Shown piece by piece: positions 57,211 to 64,000 of a stretch of DNA of 64,000 nt. A program made the position numbers and the translations under genes. Origin of the DNA: Granulibacter bethesdensis (lineage in GTDB: Bacteria; Pseudomonadota; Alphaproteobacteria; Acetobacterales; Acetobacteraceae); NCBI RefSeq assembly GCF_001889545.1, contig NZ_CP018194.1:124001-188000 (forward strand). Direction: 5' to 3'. How positions within the stretch are numbered: the stretch's first letter is position 1; each line of letters starts with the position of its first letter. The notes under the pieces were generated by a model. That model saw nothing but the letters and a program-made list of their open reading frames with translations. It made no database searches and had not been told where the DNA came from.

Positions 57211-58935
57211 TCAGTAGGTCAGGCGGCGGGTGGCGAAGTTGAAAAGCGGCTTCCACAGGGCGCGGTTGAAGCCGACCACGAAGGCCGACATCACCGCCAC
57301 GCCCAGCACGGTTCGTGGCCAGTTTCCATCGGCAGAGGCATCGGCGATGAAGCGGCCCAACCCGTGCGCCTGCAGCGTATTCGGTCCCCAGGTCACGACT
57401 TCAGAGACGATGGCCGCGTTCCATGCGCCGCCGGAGGCGGTAATGGCACCGGTGACGTAATAGGGGAAAATGCCGGGCAGGATCACCCGCCGCCACCATA
57501 GCCAGCCGCGGATATGAAAACCGCGTGCGGCTTCCTGCATGTCGCCGGGAAAGGCGGCGGCCCCCGCGATCACGTTGAACATGATATACCACTGTGCGCC
57601 GAGAATCATCAGTGGCGTCAGCCAGATATCCGGGTTCAGCGAGAAACGGGCGATCACCAGCACGAAAAGCGGAAAGAACAGGTTGGCCGGGAAGGCCGCC
57701 AGAAACTGCACCAGCGGCTGGACAAAACGCGCCACGTTCGGGCGCAGACCGATGCCAACCCCGATCGGCACCCAGATCAATGTGGCAATGATCATCAGCA
57801 CGATGACGCGCAGCATGGTAATGCACCCCATCAGCACGGCTTGCAGCACATCTGAAGGTCCGATGCGTCCCGACAGGAAGGTGTAGATATGCCAGGCGCA
57901 CCAGACCAGCATGCCAATGACGACCAGACCCCACAGCACATCGACAATGCGGGAAGGCTGGTTTGAAGCGCGGATCAGGCGCGGCAGACGGAAGCCGATC
58001 CGCAGATTGGTGAAGGCATTGAAACCTGTGGCCAGCATTTCACTTCCGGCACGCAGCCAGGCGGTGCGACGCAGCAGGCGCAGCAGCCACGGTTCCTCGG
58101 AGGTTGAACCCTGCGTCGTCTCGAACCGGAATTTTTCAGACCATGCGACCAGTGGACGGAACAGCAACTGATCGTACAGCAGGATCACCACCGCCATGGC
58201 GAGAATGGCATAGCCGATTGCAGCCATATCCTGCTGACGCAGCGCCAGGGCGACGTAGGAGCCTATCCCCGGCAGCATCCAGGTATTGTCGCCGACCGAG
58301 ACTGCTTCCGACGCCACCACGAAGAACCAGCCGCCGGACATGGACATCATGGCGTTCCAGACCAGCCCCGGCATGGCGAATGGCACTTCCAGCTTCCAGA
58401 AACGCTGCCAGGGAGACAGGCGGAACGCACGGGTTGCTTCCACCAGATCACCCGGCAGGGTGGTCAGGGACTGATAGAAGCTGAACGCCATATTCCAGGC
58501 CTGACTGGTGAAGATCGCGAAGATGGAGGCAAGCTCCGCCCCCAGCACCTGTCCCGGAAACAGGTTCATGAAGAACACGACGGTAAAGGTCAGGAAGCCC
58601 AGGATCGGCACCGATTGCAGGATGTCGAGCATGGGGATCAGCAGCATGGCTGCGCGGCGGCTTTTGGCGGCCCAGGTCGCGTAGGTGAAAGTGAAAAACA
58701 ACGCGGCAGCAAGGGCCAGCAGCATGCGCAACGTGGTACGGAACGCATAGGCGGGCAGGTTCCACGGATCGAGTGAAACGGCATGCGCATAGCGATCATC
58801 CAGCGGCACCAATGTGCCACGTGTCACATGCACGATGGCCACCAGTACGGCGAACACCACGGCAATCGAAACCAGATCGAACAGGTTTGGAAGGCGGCGT
58901 CGCGATGCCAGAGCGGGAAAAACAGTTTCGGACAT
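57211..58935 (-). CDS. Fused double ABC permease (NitT/TauT type)
   Basis: A 574-residue inner-membrane protein made of two permease halves in one chain. Each half has its own BPD_transp_1 segment: the first near residues 75-270 (coupling loop LVEATRAFRLSPWQRFWKLEVPFAMPG), the second near 370-565 (AARGFHIRGWLWWRRVILPGIFPYYV). It therefore replaces the usual homodimer. No periplasmic binding protein is encoded in the window. Substrate unknown; related systems are listed as nitrate/sulfonate/bicarbonate transporters. Confidence 0.85.
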   Translation of the reverse strand: MSETVFPALASRRRLPNLFDLVSIAVVFAVLVAIVHVTRGTLVPLDDRYAHAVSLDPWNLPAYAFRTTLRMLLALAAALFFTFTYATWAAKSRRAAMLLIPMLDILQSVPILGFLTFTVVFFMNLFPGQVLGAELASIFAIFTSQAWNMAFSFYQSLTTLPGDLVEATRAFRLSPWQRFWKLEVPFAMPGLVWNAMMSMSGGWFFVVASEAVSVGDNTWMLPGIGSYVALALRQQDMAAIGYAILAMAVVILLYDQLLFRPLVAWSEKFRFETTQGSTSEEPWLLRLLRRTAWLRAGSEMLATGFNAFTNLRIGFRLPRLIRASNQPSRIVDVLWGLVVIGMLVWCAWHIYTFLSGRIGPSDVLQAVLMGCITMLRVIVLMIIATLIWVPIGVGIGLRPNVARFVQPLVQFLAAFPANLFFPLFVLVIARFSLNPDIWLTPLMILGAQWYIMFNVIAGAAAFPGDMQEAARGFHIRGWLWWRRVILPGIFPYYVTGAITASGGAWNAAIVSEVVTWGPNTLQAHGLGRFIADASADGNWPRTVLGVAVMSAFVVGFNRALWKPLFNFATRRLTY

Positions 58936-59080
58936 CGTTTCGTCCTCGCGCCAGAGCGGCCTGAAAGCGGCAGGATGCAGCAGAATGTCCTGCTTCCTGC
59001 CTCCTAGAGCATGATGCCGGAGCCGTCACCCCGCTGTTTAATTGCGTTTTGGTGACAGCAGAGAAATGAACCGACCGGGA

Positions 59081-59518
59081 TCAGCCGGTGCTGCCGAATC
59101 CACCCGCGCCGCGTTCCGTGTCATCCAGTGAATCAACCGTCTGAAACGTGGCACGGATCACCGGAGCCAGCACCCCCTGGGCGATCCGCATCCCGCGCGC
59201 GACGATAAACGGTTCCGCGCCCGTATTGAGCACGATGATGCCTACTTCGCCGCGATAATCCTCGTCGATCGTGCCGGGGGTATTGGGCAGGGTGATCCCG
59301 TATTTCAGGGCCAGACCGGACCGGGGGCGGATTTGGAGTTCATGTCCCGGCGGCAGCGCCATACGCAGTCCGGTCGGGATCAGGGTCCGGCCACCGGGCG
59401 GGATGGTGACCGGTTCCGTGATGGCGGCCAGTAAATCCATCCCGGCGGCACCGGGAGTGGCATAGGCGGGGAGAGGCAGTCCTTCCGCATGCGGAAGGAC
59501 CTGAATCAGGATATTCAT
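59081..59518 (-). CDS. dut: dUTP diphosphatase
   Basis: Hydrolyses dUTP to dUMP, keeping uracil out of DNA. Its 145 residues show the five trimeric dUTPase motifs: [30 protein letters not shown] and [10 protein letters not shown] at the C-terminus. It lies 14 bases after coaBC in the ubiE-coaBC-dut operon. Confidence 0.95.
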   Translation of the reverse strand: MNILIQVLPHAEGLPLPAYATPGAAGMDLLAAITEPVTIPPGGRTLIPTGLRMALPPGHELQIRPRSGLALKYGITLPNTPGTIDEDYRGEVGIIVLNTGAEPFIVARGMRIAQGVLAPVIRATFQTVDSLDDTERGAGGFGSTG

Positions 59519-59532
59519 GGCGGTCTCGATCC

Positions 59533-60795
59533 TCAGGATGCGTTCATAAAGGCTGCGATGCGGGCGGCGAGCTGGTCTGCGACCTCCGTTTTGGACGTGC
59601 GGGGCCAGTCCTCCTCCCCGTCCGCGGTGATCAGGCGGATGGTGTTATCGTCTCCGCCCATGATGCCGGTGTCGGGGGAGACGTCATTGGCCAGCAGCCA
59701 GTCGCACCCTTTGCGCAGGCGCTTGTCGCGGGCGTGCTGATGCACGGATTCCGTTTCGGCGGCAAAGCCGACCACCAGAGCCGGGCGTCTTGGGCCGGGC
59801 GCGGACAGCGTCGCCAGAATATCGGGGTTCGGCAGCAGTGTGAGGTGAGGTGTGCCGCCGGTTTTCTTGAGTTTCTGCTCGGCGGCTTCGACATGCCAGT
59901 CGGCGACAGCGGCGACGCAGACGGCGATGTCCGCGGGCAGGGCGGATTCGCAGGCGGCCATCATCTGCCGCCCGGTTTCCACATGGATCGTGGTGACACC
60001 TTGCGGATCAGGAATGGAGACCGGCCCGCTGACCAGCGTGACCCGTGCTCCCCGCCGTGCCAGAGCCGCCGCGATCGCATGACCCTGCCGTCCGGAACTG
60101 CGATTGGCCAGATAACGCACCGGGTCCAGCGGCTCATGCGTCGGGCCGGATGTCACCAGCGCGTGATGCCCGCACAGGTCCTGCGGTATGATGTCGGCAG
60201 GGGAGGAGGCAGGGGAGGAGGCAGGGAAGGAGACCAGAAGGGAGAGGATCGCATCACGGATCACCTCCGGCTCCGCCATGCGGCCGGGTCCGTATTCGTG
60301 ACAGGCCATCGGCCCTTCTTCCGGCCCGACCAGCGTGATGCCGCGTGCCGTCAATGTGTCAATATTGGCCTGTGTCGCCTGATGCTGCCACATACGGACA
60401 TTCATCGCCGGGGCGGCCAGCACGGGTTTGTCAGTGGCCAGCAAGACGGTGGCGGCCAGATCATCAGCCATCCCTGCGGTCATGCGCGCCAGCAGATCGG
60501 CGGTGGCAGGCGCGATGACCAGCAGATCGGCGGCACGGGAGAGCTGGATATGGCCCATCATGCTTTCCTCGGTCAGGGAAAGCAGGTCCATATGCACGGG
60601 CTGCTCGGTCAGCGCCTGAAGCGAGAGCGGCGTGACGAAAGCGCTCCCCGCTTTGGTCAGAATGGCGGAGACGCTGCATCCTTCGGCGCGCAGCAGGCGG
60701 ATCAGGGGCAGGGTTTTATAGGCGGCAATGCCACCGCCCACGATCAGCAGGACGGCTTTTCCGGCCAGACGCTGAGGCAAAGCGGCGTCCGTCAC
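59533..60795 (-). CDS. coaBC: Bifunctional phosphopantothenoylcysteine decarboxylase / phosphopantothenate-cysteine ligase
   Basis: Two steps of coenzyme A synthesis, cytoplasmic. The 420-residue protein has an N-terminal FMN-dependent CoaC domain ([18 protein letters not shown], the active-site [10 protein letters not shown], and [15 protein letters not shown]-type segment) and a C-terminal CoaB domain ([22 protein letters not shown] and FAAETE). Between them a linker [10 protein letters not shown] comes from a 12-base DNA repeat. The start is a GTG that overlaps the ubiE stop by 4 bases. Confidence 0.94.
   Translation of the reverse strand: MTDAALPQRLAGKAVLLIVGGGIAAYKTLPLIRLLRAEGCSVSAILTKAGSAFVTPLSLQALTEQPVHMDLLSLTEESMMGHIQLSRAADLLVIAPATADLLARMTAGMADDLAATVLLATDKPVLAAPAMNVRMWQHQATQANIDTLTARGITLVGPEEGPMACHEYGPGRMAEPEVIRDAILSLLVSFPASSPASSPADIIPQDLCGHHALVTSGPTHEPLDPVRYLANRSSGRQGHAIAAALARRGARVTLVSGPVSIPDPQGVTTIHVETGRQMMAACESALPADIAVCVAAVADWHVEAAEQKLKKTGGTPHLTLLPNPDILATLSAPGPRRPALVVGFAAETESVHQHARDKRLRKGCDWLLANDVSPDTGIMGGDDNTIRLITADGEEDWPRTSKTEVADQLAARIAAFMNAS
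60196..60231. repeat. In-frame 12-base tandem repeat in the coaBC linker
   Basis: The unit GGCAGGGGAGGA occurs three times in a row (60196-60207, 60208-60219, 60220-60231; the last has one change). On the coding strand it gives Pro-Ala-Ser-Ser repeats between the CoaC and CoaB domains. Confidence 0.85.
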
Positions 60796-61571
60796 AACCG
60801 CCAGCCGCTGTGAATGGCGGCGATTCCGCCGGACAGGTTGCGCACGGAAACACGGGAGAATCCGGCCTCCCGCATCATAGCGGCCAGGGTTTCCTGATCG
60901 GGGAACATGCGGATGCTTTCGGCCAGGTACTGATAGCTGTCCCGATCCCCGGCAATGGCCTGACCCAGCCGGGGCAGCACCTGAAACGACCAGGCATCAT
61001 AGACGGGTTCCAATGCGGCGACGGTCACACGGCTGAATTCCAGACAATGGAACCGACCGCCGGTTTTCAGCACACGGCGGGCTTCTTTCAGCACGGCCAG
61101 CTTGTCCGTGCAGTTGCGCAGGCCGAACGCCATGGAGACCCGGTCCACGCTGCGGTCGGGCAGCGGCAGTGTTTCGGCATCGGCCACCAGAAAACGCAGG
61201 CTGCCCAGCAATCCGCGGCTGGCGGCGCGGTCTCGCCCTACTCCCAGCATGGCCGGGTTGATGTCCGACAGAATCGCATCGCCACCACCGGAACGCAGCC
61301 AGTTGAAGCTGATATCCCCGGTGCCTCCCGCCAGATCCAGCAATGTCTGGCCGGGGCGCGGGTCGAGCACGGTGTTGAACACCCGCTTCCACAGACGATG
61401 GATGCCGAGGGACATCACATCATTCATCAGATCGTATTTGGGGGCGACACTGGCGAAGACCTCGCGCACCAGCGTTTTTTTCTGACCACGCGGGACGGCC
61501 CGAAAGCCGAAATCGGTTTCGCCGGATGTCTGATCATTCATCGGGGGGACGGTGCCGTGTGACTCTGTCAT
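60792..61571 (-). CDS. ubiE: Ubiquinone/menaquinone biosynthesis C-methyltransferase UbiE
   Basis: A SAM-dependent C-methyltransferase in ubiquinone synthesis. Signature parts: VFASVAPKYDLMNDVMSLGIHRLWKR, motif I LLDLAGGTGDISF, and SYQYLAESIRMFPDQETLAAMM near the C-terminus. It has 259 residues from the ATG at 61571; the ATG at 61541 (MNDQTSGETDFGF) is also believable and nearer to the usual length. Neither has a good ribosome site. coaBC follows with a GTGA overlap, so the ubiB gene often found here is missing. Divergent from mutM. Confidence 0.92.
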   Translation of the reverse strand: MTESHGTVPPMNDQTSGETDFGFRAVPRGQKKTLVREVFASVAPKYDLMNDVMSLGIHRLWKRVFNTVLDPRPGQTLLDLAGGTGDISFNWLRSGGGDAILSDINPAMLGVGRDRAASRGLLGSLRFLVADAETLPLPDRSVDRVSMAFGLRNCTDKLAVLKEARRVLKTGGRFHCLEFSRVTVAALEPVYDAWSFQVLPRLGQAIAGDRDSYQYLAESIRMFPDQETLAAMMREAGFSRVSVRNLSGGIAAIHSGWRL

Positions 61572-61641
61572 GCAGGCTGTATAGGAGGTCACGCGGCGAA
61601 GTAAAACGATTGCGTGACGCTTGAAACAAGGAATGCGCTTC

Positions 61642-62508
61642 ATGCCGGAACTGCCGGAAGTTGAAACGGTGATGCGGGGCCTGCGTACGCGTCTGGAGGG
61701 GCGTCGTATCGTGCGGGCGGAGGTCAGGCGGCCTGATCTGCGCTTTCCTCTGCCGCCCGGTCTGGCGGCCCGGTTGACGGGCTCGTTCGTGCAGGATTTC
61801 CGTCGGCGTGGAAAATATATTCTGATGCGTCTGGAGGGCGGTGACAGCCTGTTGATTCACCTGGGCATGTCCGGTCGTTTCGTGCTGCGCGCCCCTGATG
61901 ACACGACCTTGCCGGAGCGGCATGAACACGTCTCCCTGATGGCCGAGGATGGCTGGATCGCAGCACTGGTCGATCCGAGGCGATTTGGCATGATGGATCT
62001 GGTGCCGACTGCGGCGGAGGATGCGCATCGTCTGCTCTCCCCCATGGGACCGGAGCCACTGGAAGATGCGTTTTGTCTCTCCGGTCTGGAAAAGGCATTT
62101 GCCGGTCGCCGCACGGCGGTGAAACTGGCTCTGCTGGATCAACGGATCGTGGCCGGGCTGGGCAATATCTATGTTTCGGAGGCCCTGTTCCGGGCCGGAA
62201 TCAATCCGCTGCGGGCCGCGGGAGACCTCTCCCGCGCCGACCTCCGGCGGCTGATTCCCGCGATTCGCGAGACATTGACGGAAGCGATTGCCGCAGGTGG
62301 CTCCTCCCTGCGTGACTATGTGCAGCCGGATGGTGAACTGGGTTATTTCCAGCATGCCTGGAAAGTCTATGGCCGTGCGGGCCAGCCTTGCGAACATTGT
62401 CCGGGCCTGTCCTCCCGCTGTCAGGGGATCGTCCAGATCGTGCAGGGTGGTCGAAGCACGTATTTCTGTCCATGCACCCAGCAACAGGTGGGGAAACAGG
62501 CGGGATGA
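61642..62508 (+). CDS. mutM: Formamidopyrimidine-DNA glycosylase
   Basis: Removes 8-oxoguanine and formamidopyrimidines from DNA. The true start is fixed by the catalytic Pro after Met ([10 protein letters not shown]), 9 bases after AAGGA; upstream in-frame starts would bury it. Also seen: the catalytic Lys in [29 protein letters not shown], and [15 protein letters not shown]. The C-terminal zinc finger is unusual: the last pair reads CPC, not CPxC, and the front half is CEHC then RC with an insertion. 288 residues. Confidence 0.93.
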   Translation: MPELPEVETVMRGLRTRLEGRRIVRAEVRRPDLRFPLPPGLAARLTGSFVQDFRRRGKYILMRLEGGDSLLIHLGMSGRFVLRAPDDTTLPERHEHVSLMAEDGWIAALVDPRRFGMMDLVPTAAEDAHRLLSPMGPEPLEDAFCLSGLEKAFAGRRTAVKLALLDQRIVAGLGNIYVSEALFRAGINPLRAAGDLSRADLRRLIPAIRETLTEAIAAGGSSLRDYVQPDGELGYFQHAWKVYGRAGQPCEHCPGLSSRCQGIVQIVQGGRSTYFCPCTQQQVGKQAG

Positions 62509-62554
62509 AGGGGGCAGGGTTGCCGGCGCCGAATGACGGGGTGTGCAAGTTTCC

Positions 62555-62583
62555 TTGACTCTCTGCGGGCTGCTGCGTAGATA
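62555..62583 (+). promoter_or_regulatory. Sigma-70-type promoter of rpsT
   Basis: TTGACT (62555-62560), a 17-base spacer, then TAGATA (62578-62583). The spacing is ideal and transcription would begin about 60 bases before the rpsT start. The GC-rich stretch just after the -10 element would suit growth-rate control, which is inference. Confidence 0.75.
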
Positions 62584-62650
62584 TCCGCCCCTCACAGGCG
62601 GGCCACTCCGCCGGACCCGTCCTTAGCATTACCGAATGGTTTGAAGATCG

Positions 62651-62920
62651 ATGGCTAATACCGCTTCAGCGCGCAAGCGCATCCGGCAGATCAAGGTTCG
62701 CACGGAGCGTAACGCGGCGCGCAAGTCCCGCATGCGCACCTTCGTCAAGAAGGTCGAAACCGCGATCGCGTCCGGCAATCACGCTGCCGCCAACGAAGCC
62801 CTGCGTGAGGCGCAGCCGGAAATGCAGCGCGCCGCCGGCAAGGGCGTGATCCATCGCAACACGGTGGCGCGCCGTCTGTCCCGTCTGACGGCACGGATCA
62901 AGGCTCTGGCCACCGCCTGA
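62651..62920 (+). CDS. rpsT: 30S ribosomal protein S20
   Basis: An 89-residue basic primary-binding protein of the small subunit. It begins [20 protein letters not shown] after Met removal and carries the family core [16 protein letters not shown] and [16 protein letters not shown]. The usual neighbour of dnaA in this group. A clear promoter lies upstream and two hairpins downstream. Confidence 0.96.
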   Translation: MANTASARKRIRQIKVRTERNAARKSRMRTFVKKVETAIASGNHAAANEALREAQPEMQRAAGKGVIHRNTVARRLSRLTARIKALATA

Positions 62921-62934
62921 GCCTGACTGGATTA

Positions 62935-62962
62935 CAGAACCGGTATTTTAATATCGGTCCTG
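62935..62962 (+). terminator. Hairpin just after rpsT
   Basis: ACCGGTATT (62939-62947) pairs with AATATCGGT (62950-62958), allowing one G-U pair, with CAG/CTG extending the stem beyond a mismatch. No T-run follows, so it may protect the transcript end or attenuate instead of terminating fully. Confidence 0.4.
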
Positions 62963-63027
62963 TCATTCTGTTATCAGGCATCTGGCTTTAGTCAGTGTTT
63001 TGATTTTCGGCACTATCAATCTGCACG

Positions 63028-63064
63028 AATACTGCTGTCCATTTGACGGGCGGCAGTATTTTTG
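63028..63064 (+). terminator. Strong Rho-independent terminator upstream of dnaA
   Basis: AATACTGCTGTCC (63028-63040) and GGGCGGCAGTATT (63048-63060) form a 13-bp stem in RNA, counting two G-U pairs, with a 7-base loop and a T-run after it. It lies about 110 bases past the rpsT stop and blocks read-through into dnaA. It could also end a short non-coding RNA. Confidence 0.8.
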
Positions 63065-63350
63065 TTGTCTAAGGCCATTGTCCTTTTTCGGGAACTTTGG
63101 TTCTCAGTGTCGTTATCGTTCAAATCTTTCTGACCATAAGGTATGACTTTTGGATTGCTTCCGGATCATCTCCGATGCAACCTTAAGATATCGGCTTCCT
63201 GCATATGGTGAGGGAGGCCTGACAGGACGTCCATGGCTCCTGTTCAGGCAGACGAAGCAACAGTCGTTTGAATATCGGCTCCTTTTCAGGGCCGCTTGAT
63301 CCGGGTAGGTGCGGGCAGTGTCAGAACACGGCGGCAGCGCGGAACAGGAT

Positions 63351-64000
63351 ATGTCCGTTCACTCTGCAAAAAAACGCGATGACTTTGCCGATGTTACGCC
63401 AGCAACCGAGCGTCCGGTTCCGGCTGGCCTGCTGGCCGAGCAATGGAATCGTGTACGTCAGAGGCTGCGGGCCGAGGTCGGGGAAGTTGAATACCGGACC
63501 TGGCTGCGACAAATGACGCTGGCCGGGCTGGAGGCAGATGAGGTTGCCATTCACCTGCCGACCCGTTTTCTGCGTGACTGGGTGCGTTCTCATTACTCCG
63601 ATCGCCTGAATACGCTGTGGCAGGCGGAAAATCCTGCGGTCAGGCGGGTGGATATCCGCCTCGGCTCGGTGACGGAGAGCGGCCATGGTCTGACCGAAAG
63701 CCTGTATGAAAGCGGCATCGTCCAGAAAACATCTGTGCCGGCAGAGCGGGTATCGCCGGTCTCATCGGCCGCGGGTCAGGTCAGTCTTCCGGAAGCAGGC
63801 ACTCTGGCTGGTTCTTCTCTGGCTGGCCCTGCGCTGGATGAGGCCGGGCGCGGCGATATGCATGCGCTGGATCGGCGCTTCAGCTTCGAGACCTTCGTGG
63901 TCGGTAAACCCAATGAATTCGCCTATGCCTGCGCGCGCCGTGTGGCGGAAAGCCCGGCCAGCCCGGGTTTCAATCCGCTCTTCCTGTATGGCGGTGTTGG
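63351..64000 (+). CDS. dnaA: Chromosomal replication initiator protein DnaA (3' end outside window)
   Basis: The initiator of chromosome replication. Visible: the N-terminal domain I (LLAEQWNRVRQRLRAEVGEV, EYRTWLRQMTL, then LPTRFLRDWVRSHYSDRLNTLW), a variable linker of about 70 residues rich in Ser/Pro/Ala, and the start of the AAA+ domain (FETFVVGKPNEFAYACARRVAE, then NPLFLYGGVG). The window ends inside Walker A. Start: the ATG at 63351 with GGAA upstream, or a GTG at 63318 preceded by TAGGTG; the two differ by 11 residues. Confidence 0.95.
   Translation, partial: MSVHSAKKRDDFADVTPATERPVPAGLLAEQWNRVRQRLRAEVGEVEYRTWLRQMTLAGLEADEVAIHLPTRFLRDWVRSHYSDRLNTLWQAENPAVRRVDIRLGSVTESGHGLTESLYESGIVQKTSVPAERVSPVSSAAGQVSLPEAGTLAGSSLAGPALDEAGRGDMHALDRRFSFETFVVGKPNEFAYACARRVAESPASPGFNPLFLYGGV

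Larger units (their letters stand above)
62921..63350. other. Intergenic region between rpsT and dnaA
   Basis: About 400 bases without a protein gene. It holds the two hairpins listed separately and a stretch of unremarkable, fairly T-rich sequence that should carry the dnaA promoter. I looked for DnaA boxes here and saw none matching TTATNCACA; TTATCAGGC and TTATCGTTC are too far off. There is no sign of oriC in this spacer by that test. Confidence 0.6.

Noticed and set aside
62921-63350. oriC in the rpsT-dnaA spacer
   Set aside because: No sequence matching TTATNCACA and no marked AT-rich block was seen there.

Overview
The window is about 64 kb of bacterial chromosome. Its gene families and gene order point to an alphaproteobacterium. 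GC content looks close to 60 percent, and almost all of it is protein-coding on both strands. I recognise the neighbourhood tlpA / argH-lptM-lysA-TIGR02302-ftsE-ftsX-ydcF-plsC, a tyrA-hisC-chorismate mutase cluster divergent from metX-metW, and a ubiE/mutM-rpsT-dnaA block. These suggest Rhodospirillales. A lanthanide-type PQQ dehydrogenase together with a CIO-type cytochrome bd oxidase makes Acetobacteraceae likely, perhaps a Granulibacter-like genus. That last step is inference from gene content, not from any search.

Layout. 1-5.8 kb: the 3' part of putA, then bacterioferritin and its ferredoxin (minus strand) with a Fur/Mur-type site, then glutathione synthetase, a HAD phosphatase and a degenerate GDPD-like protein. 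5.8-11 kb, minus strand: plsC-miaB-phoH-ybeY-corC, translationally coupled. 11.3-17.4 kb: tamA-tamB for outer-membrane biogenesis. 17.5-23.2 kb: a XoxF-like quinoprotein dehydrogenase coupled to two Dpp-type permeases, a substrate-binding protein and creA. 23.2-34.3 kb: a TlpA-like thioredoxin divergent from argH, then lptM, lysA, a TIGR02302 protein, ftsEX, a YdcF-like protein, a second plsC and a DUF2125-like protein. 34.4-37 kb: cydAB plus a tiny DUF2474 subunit. 37-42 kb: tyrA, hisC and chorismate mutase divergent from metX-metW.

42-48 kb, minus strand: a YeaQ-like membrane protein, a DegP-like protease with a two-component system in one operon, and hrpB. 48.4-50.8 kb: dsbD, and an Nfu iron-sulfur carrier. 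50.9-55.9 kb: a SahR-like ArsR/methyltransferase regulator upstream of metH, with a perfect 22-bp palindrome at its start and a divergent CobW-like fragment. 55.9-58.9 kb: a NitT/TauT-type ABC ATPase and a double permease without a binding protein. 59-61.6 kb, minus strand: ubiE-coaBC-dut. 61.6-64 kb: mutM, rpsT and the first part of dnaA, cut off at the window end just inside Walker A.

No rRNA, tRNA, insertion sequence, prophage or CRISPR array was seen. Most of the window is core metabolism. The less ordinary parts are the xoxF-dpp-creA chain, the DnaA-box/AT-rich patch at 32.9-33.04 kb, the palindrome-controlled metH region with its CobW-like neighbour, the orphan double permease, and a nested dyad between the chorismate mutase and metX genes.
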